Origin: RFPW01 sp040401595 | GTDB taxonomy: Bacteria; Pseudomonadota; Gammaproteobacteria; Burkholderiales; Burkholderiaceae_E | DNA: 64,000 nucleotides | Assembly: GCA_040401595.1 (NCBI GenBank) | Contig: JBBAOE010000001.1 | Coordinates: forward strand, 62,001-126,000 | Direction of reading: 5' to 3' | In this document: positions 8,221-17,026 of the stretch, piece after piece | Position numbering within the stretch: position 1 is the first letter of the stretch | How the letters are laid out: every line of letters starts with the position of its first letter | Notes under the pieces: generated by a model | What the model saw: only the letters and a program-made list of their open reading frames with translations | Database searches by the model: none | Told to the model about the DNA's origin: nothing | Made by a program: the position numbers and the translations under genes

Positions 8221-9087
8221 ATGTTTACCCTCCAAATTCTTCTCAACGGGCTCGTCTTGGGCTGTCTGTACGCCTGTATCGCCTCGGGTTTTTCACTCGT
8301 ATGGGGCGTACTCAATGTCATCAACCTGATGCACGGGTCCTTCATCGTGCTGGGCTCCTACCTTGCCTGGAGCGCCTACCAGAGCATCGGGCTGAGCCCC
8401 TGGATCACGCTCGTCATTGCAGCGCCCCTCTTCTATGGACTTGGCTGGATTCTCCAACGCGGCGTTCTGAACCGCGTCATCACAGCGCCCGTCCTGGTGA
8501 CGCTTACGATGACCTTCGGGCTTGACCTGATGCTCAACAACGCGATGCTGCTCGCGTTCCAGGCGGACTACCGCAAACTCAATCTGGATCCACCACTGGG
8601 AACCCTAGCGATGGGTTCGGTGGTCGTGCCGGTGGATCGGTTGATTGCGATGGCGCTCGCGCTCGCACTGACCTTGGTCCTGTATCTGATCTTGCGTCAG
8701 TCACGCGTAGGCAGAGCGATTATCGCAGTGCGTCTGGACCGTGACGCGGCGACCCTCATGGGGGTTCGAGTGCCCGCTATTTATGCCGCCGCATTCGGAT
8801 TTGGCACAGCCATGGCAGGCTGCGCTGGCGTTCTGCTGGCAATGATCTTCCCGACCTCACCCGTCTCATCGACCGCCTACCTGGGCAAGGCCTTCGTCGT
8901 CTGCGTGCTCGGCGGCCTAGGCAGTGTCCCGGGCGCGGTGTTAGGCGGGCTGTTGCTGGGTCTGGTGGAAAGTTTCGGCGCCTGGGCAATCGGTCCTGAG
9001 CATGCGGTGACCTTGTCATTTGCGCTCTTGATCGCCTTCCTGATTGCTCGTCCCCAGGGCTTGCTCGGTCGTCAGGGCTTCGAATGA
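8221..9087 (+). CDS. livH: Branched-chain-type ABC transporter permease (LivH family)
   Basis: A 288-residue inner-membrane protein with about eight hydrophobic segments, starting MFTLQILLNGLVLGCLYACIA. The conserved LivH stretch GVLNVINLMHGSFIVLGSYL is near residues 30-50. The cytoplasmic-loop sequence GRAIIAVRLDRDAATLMGV, which contacts the ATPase, is near 160-180. It forms half of the translocation pore with the next gene. Its stop overlaps the livM-like start by four bases (ATGA). It follows the 12-bp stem-loop, so expression is probably lower than that of the binding protein. Confidence 0.93.
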   Translation: MFTLQILLNGLVLGCLYACIASGFSLVWGVLNVINLMHGSFIVLGSYLAWSAYQSIGLSPWITLVIAAPLFYGLGWILQRGVLNRVITAPVLVTLTMTFGLDLMLNNAMLLAFQADYRKLNLDPPLGTLAMGSVVVPVDRLIAMALALALTLVLYLILRQSRVGRAIIAVRLDRDAATLMGVRVPAIYAAAFGFGTAMAGCAGVLLAMIFPTSPVSSTAYLGKAFVVCVLGGLGSVPGAVLGGLLLGLVESFGAWAIGPEHAVTLSFALLIAFLIARPQGLLGRQGFE

Positions 9088-10049
9088 GTTTTCGCCGAAC
9101 CGACTGGATGTTGTTCGGGCTGGTGCTGGCACTCGGGCTGACCCCCTGGATTGGCTCCCCCTACGTCTTGCGTCTGGGAACCTTCGCTTGCCTGTACGCG
9201 ATTCTGGCAATGTCTTGGAATGTGATTGGCGGCATGACGGGTTATCCGTCTTTCGCAACTGCAGCCTTCTTCGGCTTGGGCGCCTACGTCGGGGGCATTC
9301 TGCTGACCAAGGGCTACCCGCTCATCGCCGCCTTGGGCTCAGCCGCTCTGGTTGCCTTTGTCGGGGCGATGGTGCTGGGTGTGGTGTTGCTGCGACTGCG
9401 TGGGCATTACTTCGCCGTTGCCAGCCTCGCGGTTGCCGAAGTGTTGCGGGAACTCACCAATAGCGCAACCGATCTGACCGGTGGCGGCATGGGATTGAAT
9501 ATTCCATTGTCGGCCGTCGCCGGAGCAGGCATCGCGCAAGCCGCCGCTTTTTTCTTTCTGACCATGTGGGGGCTACTGCTGCTGACCCTCGCGGCCGTTC
9601 TCTGGGTCGAGCGATCCAAACTGGGCTTCGGCCTCGCCTGTATTCGCCAGAATGAAGCAGCTGCCGACATGATTGGCGTGAATGCGACGTTCTACAAAAG
9701 CCTGGCCTTCGCCATATCCGGGCTCTTTGTTGCCATGGCGGGTACGCTCTACGCAGGCTGGGTCCATTACATCGAACCACCAGACGTCTTCGACATCCTG
9801 TTCTCCGTCAAACCCATCGTGATGGCGCTGCTCGGCGGGCTCGGTTCAACCGCAGGTGCGCTCTTCGGTGCAGCGGCTTTTCTGGCGCTCGAAGAAATCG
9901 TCTGGCGCAATTCCCTGCAGGGCAGTAGTGGCATCCTGGGCCTTCTGATCGTGCTGTTGCTGCTGTTCCTTCCCCGCGGCCTCGTCTCACTCGGACGCCA
10001 GCTGGTACGTCGCCCTCATGTCGAGGCTGCGCCAGGAAACGGGAGATGA
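9084..10049 (+). CDS. livM: Branched-chain-type ABC transporter permease (LivM family)
   Basis: A 321-residue membrane protein and the second pore subunit. It contains the family motifs LAMSWNVIGGMTGYPSFATAAFFGLGAY (in two parts, near residues 33-60), LRGHYFAVASLAVAEVLREL and GLACIRQNEAAADMIGVN, the last being the ATPase-coupling loop. A hydrophobic C-terminus (LLIVLLLLFLPRGLV) ends in a short basic tail. It starts inside the livH stop (ATGA) and is followed within a few bases by the first ATPase gene. Substrate range cannot be read from the permeases. Confidence 0.93.
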   Translation: MSFRRTDWMLFGLVLALGLTPWIGSPYVLRLGTFACLYAILAMSWNVIGGMTGYPSFATAAFFGLGAYVGGILLTKGYPLIAALGSAALVAFVGAMVLGVVLLRLRGHYFAVASLAVAEVLRELTNSATDLTGGGMGLNIPLSAVAGAGIAQAAAFFFLTMWGLLLLTLAAVLWVERSKLGFGLACIRQNEAAADMIGVNATFYKSLAFAISGLFVAMAGTLYAGWVHYIEPPDVFDILFSVKPIVMALLGGLGSTAGALFGAAAFLALEEIVWRNSLQGSSGILGLLIVLLLLFLPRGLVSLGRQLVRRPHVEAAPGNGR

Positions 10050-10053
10050 TGCG

Positions 10054-10866
10054 GTGACCAAGGCTCTCTTGCGACTCGAGTCGGTCTCGCGGCGTTTTGG
10101 TGGTCTTCAGGCCCTGCAAACGGTCGATCTGGAGATTGGAACGGGCGAGGTTCTGGGTCTCATCGGACCTAACGGCGCCGGCAAAACGACCCTGGTCAAT
10201 GTCATTACCGGCGTCCACCCGGCATCTGCGGGCCGGGTTTTCTTCGAGGGGCGGGATATCACGAGGGATCGGCCCTACCAGACCGCACGCCAGGGCATTG
10301 CACGCACATTCCAGATCGTTCAGCCCTTCCCGGAGCTGAGTGTTCGTGACAACGTGGCGGCCGCCGCCCTCTTCTCGCGAAAGTCGTTCGGCATTCGGGA
10401 TGCGCAGGATGAAGCCCGTATCCAGTTGGAACGAGTCGGTTTGACTGCGCTGGCGCAAGCCCCAGCCGCAACCCTGACGCTGGCCATGCGAAAACGTCTG
10501 GAACTCGCCAAGGCGCTGGCCATGGCGCCCCGTCTGCTGTTTCTGGACGAAGTCAATGCAGGGCTCAATACGGCGGAAGTCGAGCAGGCCATGGGGCTGA
10601 TTCACCGAATCGCGGATTCAGGCGTCACCATCGTGTTGATCGAGCACTTGATGCAAGTTGTCATGACAGTTTGTTCCCGGATCGTGGTCCTGCACAATGG
10701 TGAGCGCATTGCCGATGGCGACCCTCAGTCCGTGATCCGCAACGATCGAGTGATCGAAGCGTATCTGGGGAAGAAATATGCCCAGCGGGCCAACCAGTCG
10801 CCGGGGCTGCCCGCTCCGCCCGAAGTTTCCGCGCCACCGGGACCGCCTGGCCGCGCGGTGCTGTGA
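10054..10866 (+). CDS. livG: ABC transporter ATP-binding protein (LivG family)
   Basis: A 270-residue cytoplasmic ATPase. Walker A is GPNGAGKTT and Walker B is LLFLDEVNAGLN. The LivG-specific stretch IARTFQIVQPFPELSV precedes a signature region (LTLAMRKRLELAKALA) that departs from the canonical LSGGQ. I chose GTG 10054 because GGGAG lies 8 bases upstream and it follows the livM stop by four bases. An ATG at 10018 would overlap livM by 32 bp without a ribosome-binding site. The last 30 residues are a proline-rich extension of no known function. Confidence 0.92.
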   Translation: MTKALLRLESVSRRFGGLQALQTVDLEIGTGEVLGLIGPNGAGKTTLVNVITGVHPASAGRVFFEGRDITRDRPYQTARQGIARTFQIVQPFPELSVRDNVAAAALFSRKSFGIRDAQDEARIQLERVGLTALAQAPAATLTLAMRKRLELAKALAMAPRLLFLDEVNAGLNTAEVEQAMGLIHRIADSGVTIVLIEHLMQVVMTVCSRIVVLHNGERIADGDPQSVIRNDRVIEAYLGKKYAQRANQSPGLPAPPEVSAPPGPPGRAVL

Positions 10867-10867
10867 C

Positions 10868-11605
10868 ATGAACGGTTCCAGCAAACCACTGCTCGAAATC
10901 AAGGAACTGACCGCCGGCTACGGTCCGGTCACGGTACTCTGGGGTGTCAGTCTGGCATTGCGCGAAGGCGAGATCACCGCACTGATCGGATCCAACGGCG
11001 TTGGAAAATCAACGCTGATGCGCACGCTCTCAGGCCTCATCGCGGCGCGCAGCGGTCAGATTCAGTGGCGCGGTCAGTCGATCGAGAACGCTGATCCTGC
11101 AGACATTCTTGCGCTCGGTATCGCCCATGTACCGGAGGGCAGACGGTTATTCGGCGCCATGTCGGTCGAGGACAATCTGCGCATGGGGGCTTACCTGCGA
11201 CGTGTCTCCCGGGCAGAAATTCAACGGGGTATTGACCGCGTGTACGCGATGTTTCCCAAACTGGCTCAGCGCCGCTATCAGGCTGCCGGGACCATGTCGG
11301 GTGGTGAACAGCAGATGTGCGCCATTGGCCGTGGACTCATGAGTGCACCCCGACTTCTGATGATCGACGAGCTCTCGCTCGGGCTCTCGCCGCTACTCGT
11401 TGAACAATTGGTCGATGCGCTCATTGCACTCAACCGTGAAGGTCTCTCGATTCTTGTGGTTGAACAGGATGTTGTCACTGCGCTCGAACTCTCCAGCACC
11501 GCCTGCGTCATGGATCGTGGTCGAATCACCCGTCAGGGCGCCAGTTCTACATTGATCAATGACCCTGGCGTCCGGCAGGCGTATCTCGGAGCCCTCACCC
11601 ATTGA
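10868..11605 (+). CDS. livF: ABC transporter ATP-binding protein (LivF family)
   Basis: A 245-residue ATPase that pairs with the LivG-type subunit. Walker A is GSNGVGKSTLMR, the signature is MSGGEQQMCAIGRGLM and Walker B is LLMIDELSLGLSP, all canonical. The LivF hallmark LALGIAHVPEGRRLFGAMSVEDNL is present (in parts, near residues 80-103). The start at ATG 10868 lies one base after the livG stop. With the four genes before it, this completes a five-component high-affinity importer in one transcription unit. Confidence 0.93.
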   Translation: MNGSSKPLLEIKELTAGYGPVTVLWGVSLALREGEITALIGSNGVGKSTLMRTLSGLIAARSGQIQWRGQSIENADPADILALGIAHVPEGRRLFGAMSVEDNLRMGAYLRRVSRAEIQRGIDRVYAMFPKLAQRRYQAAGTMSGGEQQMCAIGRGLMSAPRLLMIDELSLGLSPLLVEQLVDALIALNREGLSILVVEQDVVTALELSSTACVMDRGRITRQGASSTLINDPGVRQAYLGALTH

Positions 11606-11638
11606 GCTTCATTCCCTCATGATCAAAGGAACCCTCGC

Positions 11639-12385
11639 ATGAGCACCCAGATTCAGGAATCCGGCGGTTACCGTTTCATCCCTGCCGTTTCACAGTACTC
11701 CGGTGGCGTCGCCGCTCAACCCGGGTTCCGCATCGAACGCGCCCGTTTCTCCAGTGTGGTGGGATTGGGTGAGGGGTTTGATCGAATCGAATCCCACCTG
11801 CGGGCGATCGGTCGCCCCGTGAGCGCTTTTTGTGCCTGCGAACTGCGATCGCCAGCGCCCTTCACCGAACAGGGTTTTCGGGATTTCAACGCGATCTATA
11901 TCCAGACCCTGATCCGCTGGGGGCTGGTGAAAGGCGACGAAAACGCCGTCGCTCGCAGCAATGTCTGCCCCGAGATTGACCCGCCAGCGGAACCCGGCTT
12001 TTATGCCTTCAGCTATACCGTACCCAGTGAGCAATCGCCGAGCGGCTTTATCGTGGCAGGCAGTGCCGAGTGTCCCGAGGGACTCGGCGACTATCGGGAC
12101 CACCTGATCGCACGCGGCGACCTGTCATCCGCCGGCCTGTTGCGAAAAGCTCAGTGGGTGTTGGGCGAGATGGAGAGACGCATGGCGCAACTGGGATTTC
12201 AGTGGTCAGACACCACGGCAACTCAGGTCTATAGCGTTCATGACTTTCACCCATTCCTGGCCGACGAACTGGTGCGCCGGGGCGCCATGCGCGCTGGGTT
12301 GACCTGGCATTTCAACCGTCCCCCTGTGCAGGAACTCGAGTTCGAAATGGACTGTCGAGGTATCGTGCTGGAACGTGTCATCTGA
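11639..12385 (+). CDS. CnbZ-like 2-aminomuconate-type deaminase (Rid-fold)
   Basis: A 248-residue soluble protein. The closing part (QVYSVHDFHPFLADELVRRG, then GLTWHFNRPPV and LEFEMDCRG) resembles the family named after CnbZ, the 2-amino-5-chloromuconate deaminase of chloronitrobenzene degraders, which is distantly related to RidA. It would hydrolyse an enamine or imine, releasing ammonia. It follows the importer ATPase by 33 bp and has its own AAGGAA ribosome-binding site. No 2-aminophenol dioxygenase is nearby, so the classical substrate is doubtful here. A general reactive-enamine hydrolase serving amino-aromatic catabolism is another option. Confidence 0.6.
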   Translation: MSTQIQESGGYRFIPAVSQYSGGVAAQPGFRIERARFSSVVGLGEGFDRIESHLRAIGRPVSAFCACELRSPAPFTEQGFRDFNAIYIQTLIRWGLVKGDENAVARSNVCPEIDPPAEPGFYAFSYTVPSEQSPSGFIVAGSAECPEGLGDYRDHLIARGDLSSAGLLRKAQWVLGEMERRMAQLGFQWSDTTATQVYSVHDFHPFLADELVRRGAMRAGLTWHFNRPPVQELEFEMDCRGIVLERVI

Positions 12386-12404
12386 TTTTTTCCGGAGTCC
12401 TTCC

Positions 12405-12716
12405 ATGATTCATGTTGTTGCTGTGATTACTGCCAAGCCGGGCGAGCGGGCGGCCATTCTCGACGCCTTTCGTGCCAACGTCCCTGCGGTCCTCGCTGAG
12501 GACGGTTGTATCGAATACAGTGCAGTCATCGACACCGCCAATGGCCCAGCGTTTCAGACACCAGCCGGGCCGGATACCTTCATGGTGATCGAGAAATGGG
12601 CCAGCCTGGAGGCGTTGCAAGCGCACGCGACAGCGCCACATATGGCCGCCTACGCGGCGAAAGCCCGACCCCATATCGCCAACCGCGTGGTGCATGTCCT
12701 GTCGTCTGCCCTCTGA
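12405..12716 (+). CDS. Antibiotic biosynthesis monooxygenase (ABM) domain protein, YgiN-like
   Basis: A 103-residue protein with the ferredoxin-like ABM fold: IHVVAVITAKPGERAAILDA at the N-terminus, then EDGCIEYSA and FMVIEKWASLEALQAHATAP, with HM just after. Members are quinol monooxygenases or small heme- and cofactor-free oxygenases. A GGAG 8 bp before ATG 12405 sets the start. It ends the importer operon, so oxidation or protection against a quinol formed in the linked aromatic pathway is possible. The exact reaction is unknown. Confidence 0.75.
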   Translation: MIHVVAVITAKPGERAAILDAFRANVPAVLAEDGCIEYSAVIDTANGPAFQTPAGPDTFMVIEKWASLEALQAHATAPHMAAYAAKARPHIANRVVHVLSSAL

Positions 12717-12824
12717 AGACGACGCGCCGAGTTGAGCTCCCCTGACTTGAGCTCGCCCGACGCCTGATTCACCCCTGCATGGCGCGCAGGCCAACACCAT
12801 TAAAATCAGGCGGGGTGCGACGCA

Positions 12825-13103
12825 TCAGCGTTTTTGATGGGTTTCGAGCGTCGTGACCCAGGCGAGAATTTCTGCCACGACCCGATACAAGTCTGGCGGG
12901 ATTGCATCGTCGAGCTCACATCGCAAGAGCGCTGAGACCAGCCCGGGGGAAGTCGCAAGCGGCACACCGGCCCGAACGGCTTCATCGATGATCTTTTCAG
13001 CCAGCCAGTCTTCACCACGCGCCACCACTCGCGGAGCCGGGTCGTTGGGCCCGTAACGCAAGGCAGCCGCCTTGCGGGGCTCCTTGCTGGTCGGATCAGC
13101 CAT
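12825..13103 (-). CDS. FlhB C-terminal-domain protein (orphan)
   Basis: A 92-residue protein matching only the cytoplasmic tail of FlhB/YscU export-gate proteins: AALRYGPNDPAPRVVARGED, then VPLATSPGLVSALL and IPPDLYRVVAEILAWV. The four membrane helices and the NPTH autocleavage site of full FlhB are absent. Such small stand-alone tails occur in flagellated proteobacteria and can substitute for the FlhB tail in export switching. It overlaps the FliK-like gene by eight bases, and both are probably co-transcribed. No other flagellar gene is in the window. Confidence 0.8.
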   Translation of the reverse strand: MADPTSKEPRKAAALRYGPNDPAPRVVARGEDWLAEKIIDEAVRAGVPLATSPGLVSALLRCELDDAIPPDLYRVVAEILAWVTTLETHQKR

Positions 13104-14325
13104 TCCAGTGCAGTTCCGTGAAGCCGGGAAGACCCTGCAAAGCCGCTTCGAGGGCTGGCAGCCCTGGTTCGGCCGCTGAACCCAGATCGGCCGTAGCGCC
13201 CAGCACTACGGAGAACCGGCCATTGAGACTGCGAATCTCAAAATTCAACAGTCCCCTCGTGCCCAGATCGATCTGGCCGCGCAACATTCGTCCAGCTCGA
13301 GAAACGCTCGAAACGCTCATTTCCCCGTCATCTTGCCTGCGTCCCTGTCGTCGTGACCTTGGTTCGGTTTCGGGATCGGCCGGGGGAGCCCCCCTCGATT
13401 GCTGCGCTTGCGCGGCCATCTGCTCACCCAGATAGACGGGTAGCGGCAAGACCGTCAGGCTGAGTGTCAGACTGGGACCTGGCGGAGACTGGGTGGGTGT
13501 CGAGCCCTGAACGGATTGCTGGATGGGAAGCGCCTGGAACTCCGGACTTTCTGATCCGACCAGAGCGGTCAGTTGGGACGCGAGACCACCAGGATGCGGT
13601 GTGGCTTGGGGATTGTCCGGCGAAACCATTCTGGGGACTTGGAGCGAGCCCGTGGGCTCGGGGGTCATCGTCGTGTTGGGTTGTATGGCCCGCGAGTCGT
13701 TCGACGGCAGTGGTGCTCTGGGTGCTTCGTTGTGGTCGACTCGCAGCAGATCGAGTGCGCCGACGCCTGGCTCGAGGCGCCAAGCCTCAGGCGCTGCAAG
13801 ACTCACGCGATGTTGACGCATCCCGACAGCGATGATGGCCTTCGACAAGGGGGCGGTAATCGCCTGCGCCAATGCCTGAGCGAGCCGTTCAGGGCGCGCT
13901 GGACTCGCGGGAACGCTCAGACGAACCGTTCGGCCGTCGGACCAGTCCGCCAACAGACTCTGAATGATGGGCTGGGTCATCGCCATCGCGAGCAAGCGGG
14001 GATTGATACCCGCCGGACTCGGTACCAGACGGCTCCTGCGCGCATTGACCTCAGGGCTGGCTTCCGACATCTGCGTCGTTCCACGAACAGTCAGCGCACC
14101 GGCCAATCGTGCGCTGGCGGCAGACTGCCCACGGCGCAGCCAGTCGGACAATTCAGCCGACTCCTCGGCCCGCGGCGTGAATGTTGCGCGCCCGCGATCA
14201 TCGACCGCATCGCGGGTTGACATCTCGTCGGGCAATTCCACCGGCGGTAGCGGCGGCTGCCGGTCGCTCGGCTGAGCAGCAGCCGGTAGCGTCGGCAACA
14301 AAGGCGTCAAAGCGGGCAGGCTCAT
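13096..14325 (-). CDS. FliK-like protein (hook-length control C-terminal domain)
   Basis: A 409-residue, Pro/Ser/Gln-rich and probably unstructured protein. It ends in a compact domain (MLRGQIDLGTRGLLNFEIRS, NGRFSVVLGA, LPALEAALQGLPGF) that resembles the hook-length control domain of FliK. In flagellar systems FliK acts as a molecular ruler and binds the FlhB tail to switch export substrates. The partner tail protein is encoded immediately downstream with an 8-bp overlap, which is the main support for the call. The disordered N-terminal two thirds has no recognisable domain. Confidence 0.6.
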   Translation of the reverse strand: MSLPALTPLLPTLPAAAQPSDRQPPLPPVELPDEMSTRDAVDDRGRATFTPRAEESAELSDWLRRGQSAASARLAGALTVRGTTQMSEASPEVNARRSRLVPSPAGINPRLLAMAMTQPIIQSLLADWSDGRTVRLSVPASPARPERLAQALAQAITAPLSKAIIAVGMRQHRVSLAAPEAWRLEPGVGALDLLRVDHNEAPRAPLPSNDSRAIQPNTTMTPEPTGSLQVPRMVSPDNPQATPHPGGLASQLTALVGSESPEFQALPIQQSVQGSTPTQSPPGPSLTLSLTVLPLPVYLGEQMAAQAQQSRGAPPADPETEPRSRRQGRRQDDGEMSVSSVSRAGRMLRGQIDLGTRGLLNFEIRSLNGRFSVVLGATADLGSAAEPGLPALEAALQGLPGFTELHWNG

Positions 14326-14428
14326 CGGAGTCGGGAACTCCTTCAGTTCATCCCTTTAGAACGGCGCTCGTGGCCCGGAGATTTAGTCGCCAGCCAACGG
14401 AATCGATATGGATCCTGTCATTCGGTCC

Positions 14429-16570
14429 CTAGCGCAAAATACCGAGCAAGTTGGAGTAACTATCGGTCCATGGCTTGAATCCAGGCTTGACCTCCAGCAA
14501 TGTCCACTCCGGTAGAAGTCCTGACTGGGTCCCAGCCCCAGCTGCCACCGTTTGCGGTTTTTGCAGAACCGTCCATTCCGAGCGCCGGCAGAGGGGGGAC
14601 TGAGCGTCCGGTTTCAGGGTGAAAATGGCCGCGCGACGATCAAACGCCTGGGCTGCGGCTGCCATCACTGGGCTCAGATCCAGATAGGTATTGGTCGTGT
14701 GGAATGCCAGGATGCCATCGGGCTTCAGATGCCGCAGATAAATCGCGACGGCCTCGAGCGTGACCAAGTGGGTCGGGATTGAGTCGCCTGAAAATGCGTC
14801 GAGCACGAGCAGGTCAAACTGCTGCGCAGGCTCGCGCTCGAGCATCAGACGTCCATCGCCCAGCACCGGTACGATCTCGGCTTGGCTGCGCTTGAGGTAA
14901 TTGAATTCCGTGCGGGCCAGATCGAGCACCTGTTCGTTGATCTCGTAAATCCGCATGAGATCCCCCGGACGACCGTAGGCTGCCAGAGTTCCTGCGCCCA
15001 GACCCACGACGCCGATCCGGCGTAGTTCGTTCGTCGGCAACGAACGAATCACCCGCTCAACGCCAGATCCTACGCAGTAGTAAGAGGTTGGCTGGTTCTG
15101 CAGCTCCGGCGCCAGGTATTCCTCGCCATGGATAATCCGGCCGTGAAACATCGCCCGCACCGGGCCAAGCTTCTGGTCCCGATGTTCATCAATGCGCAGT
15201 TGGCCGTAAAAATTACGGACAACGACCCGATACCCATCGACATAGCTGGTTGAGATCATGGCCAGGCGCCCACCATAGACCGCCAGCGCGAGGATCAGCA
15301 ACGCTCGAGCAGCCGGTCTGGATTCCCGCCAGAGCAAAACCACCACGAGAGCAGCGATGAGAAAGAGGCCGATCGGGAGCTCAAAGTACGCTGTGAAGAC
15401 GGCCGGTGCGACCAATCCGACCAGCAAACCACCAATCGCGCCGCCCAGCGAGATCATCAGATAAAAGAGCGTTAGGTGCTGAACCGGCGGTTTTCGCCGT
15501 ACCAACTCACCGTGGCAGACCATACAGAAAATAAACAGACTGATACTGAGCAGTGCAACGAGGATCGGTGCGCTCATCCCGACCATATCGACCACGCGAT
15601 CTAGCCAGATCAAGCAGAACGGCAATGAGATCAGGTACATGGGGCGCAGGTAAAACTGCGGCGCATCGAAGCACAGGATGAAGCTGAGCAGATAAATGCC
15701 CAGCGGCAAGACCCACAGGAACGGCACCGGGGCGACGTCCTGCGTCATGTGTCGAGTCAGCGCCAGCAGCAGGATCGAAGCGGTCGCGGCCAGTCCCATC
15801 CACAACAGGCAATCCCGCCAGGTGGGGAACTGCGGCTGCGTCGGGGCTGATCCGAGTGCAGAGATCGGCGCCGATCCCGCTTCGGGCGCGGGCGTCGCCG
15901 GGCCACTACCGATGGACGAGCCACGTACGTCGCGTGTCCCCAACTTCCAGGTCAACCCCGTCACGCCGAGGCAGGCAAGGACGAAACCACCGTATCCCAC
16001 CGACCAAAGGAACGCTTGTACCTCCACAGCCAAGCGGGGCTCGACGATGACGGGATACGTCAGCAATGCCAACATGGAGGCGAGATTGGACAGGGCGTAC
16101 AGACGATACGGTTGCGCAGCCAAGCCCCCAGCGGCAGCTGACCTCGCCAACCAGGCCTGCATCAGAGGGCCGGTGGTCGAAAGGATCAGATAGGGTGCCC
16201 CCACCGCAGTCGCCAGCACCGCCAGGACATTGAGCGAGGGATGGGCGAGCGCGGTCCCTTTCCAGTCAGGATTCGCAGCAACCGGCAGCGCGATCAGACT
16301 GAGCAACAAGAAACCCGCGTGCATCAGTAGCTGGCGACGCAGACTGAGTCGTTCATGCAAAAAATGGACATAGGCATAACCCAGGAGCAACTCGACCTGG
16401 AAAAACACCATGCACACGCTCCAGACCGACGATGAACCCCCAAACCACGGCAGGATCATCTTCGCGACGATCGGCTGAACCTGAAAGAGCAAGAACGCCG
16501 ATAGGAAAACGGTAATTGCAAATAATGGCATGGTGAGCTGATTCGGTCGGACAAAGCGAGATCGGGGCAT
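14429..16570 (-). CDS. Membrane-fused spermidine-synthase-like protein
   Basis: A 713-residue two-part protein. The first roughly 440 residues hold about ten hydrophobic segments (FAITVFLSAFLLFQVQPIVA onward). The C-terminal third is a Rossmann aminopropyltransferase/methyltransferase-like domain with GVVGLGAGTLAAYG, YEIN, LGDGRLML and VLDAFSGDSIPTHL. I preferred the ATG at 16570 because a GGGGG run lies about 8-12 bases upstream; the frame is open to 16633. Family members are annotated as fused MFS/spermidine synthase, but polyamine synthesis is not demonstrated for them. No speD or speB is nearby. Confidence 0.8.
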   Translation of the reverse strand: MPRSRFVRPNQLTMPLFAITVFLSAFLLFQVQPIVAKMILPWFGGSSSVWSVCMVFFQVELLLGYAYVHFLHERLSLRRQLLMHAGFLLLSLIALPVAANPDWKGTALAHPSLNVLAVLATAVGAPYLILSTTGPLMQAWLARSAAAGGLAAQPYRLYALSNLASMLALLTYPVIVEPRLAVEVQAFLWSVGYGGFVLACLGVTGLTWKLGTRDVRGSSIGSGPATPAPEAGSAPISALGSAPTQPQFPTWRDCLLWMGLAATASILLLALTRHMTQDVAPVPFLWVLPLGIYLLSFILCFDAPQFYLRPMYLISLPFCLIWLDRVVDMVGMSAPILVALLSISLFIFCMVCHGELVRRKPPVQHLTLFYLMISLGGAIGGLLVGLVAPAVFTAYFELPIGLFLIAALVVVLLWRESRPAARALLILALAVYGGRLAMISTSYVDGYRVVVRNFYGQLRIDEHRDQKLGPVRAMFHGRIIHGEEYLAPELQNQPTSYYCVGSGVERVIRSLPTNELRRIGVVGLGAGTLAAYGRPGDLMRIYEINEQVLDLARTEFNYLKRSQAEIVPVLGDGRLMLEREPAQQFDLLVLDAFSGDSIPTHLVTLEAVAIYLRHLKPDGILAFHTTNTYLDLSPVMAAAAQAFDRRAAIFTLKPDAQSPLCRRSEWTVLQKPQTVAAGAGTQSGLLPEWTLLEVKPGFKPWTDSYSNLLGILR

Positions 16571-16721
16571 GGCGCACGCCCCCAACCACCTGAAACCAAA
16601 CGCCCGGCATGATCGAGGTGTTCGGTAGGCCAAGTGCGGGTACGGGCGCTACAGTACCGGGAATTACAACTCTGAGCCTTCCACCGTGCGCCCGTTCTCA
16701 CCGAGCTCTGGTCGCAGCCCA

Positions 16722-16922
16722 TGATCTGCAGGGCTGGTGAGCCAGATCAATGTTGAGTTCAACAAGGCCTTGCAACATCCCAAAGTCCGAAAGGACATGA
16801 TGGATCGGGGTAGTGACCCCGGACCGATTGGGTTCGACGAAGACTTCGCACGGTTTCTCCAGTTGGACCTGGCCAAGTGGGGAAAACTCATTCGCGAAAA
16901 AGGCATTAGTGTCAGCGGCTGA
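16722..16922 (+). pseudogene. Remnant of a Bug/TctC-family substrate-binding protein
   Basis: The C-terminal ~60 residues of a Bug-type periplasmic binding protein survive: EFNKALQHPKVRKDMMDRG, then DPGPIGFDEDFARFLQ and DLAKWGKLIREKG, ending at the usual family C-terminus. An in-frame stop (TGA 16722-16724) precedes it, and the signal peptide and most of the protein are missing. The nearest start (GTG 16737) lies in the middle of a family helix. This is a deletion relic, perhaps cut off when the spermidine-synthase-like gene arrived. Bug proteins are greatly expanded in Burkholderiales. Confidence 0.8.
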
Positions 16923-17026
16923 GCCGTGAACGCCACTCTGCGAACCAGGTGCGTGGAACTCGCCGCCTTGAAGGTGCCAGCGAATGGAATTTGTTGCCAG
17001 GTAGTGACGTCGTTCATGCGCTGGCC

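Noticed and set aside
12730..12766. Repeated TTGAGCTC near the end of the importer operon
   Set aside because: Only two short copies without symmetry or a U-tract; not convincing as terminator or operator.
14181..14432. ORFs opposite the FliK-like gene (for example 13573-14220 and 14181-14432, plus strand)
   Set aside because: They are Arg-rich antisense frames typical of GC-rich coding DNA and match no family.
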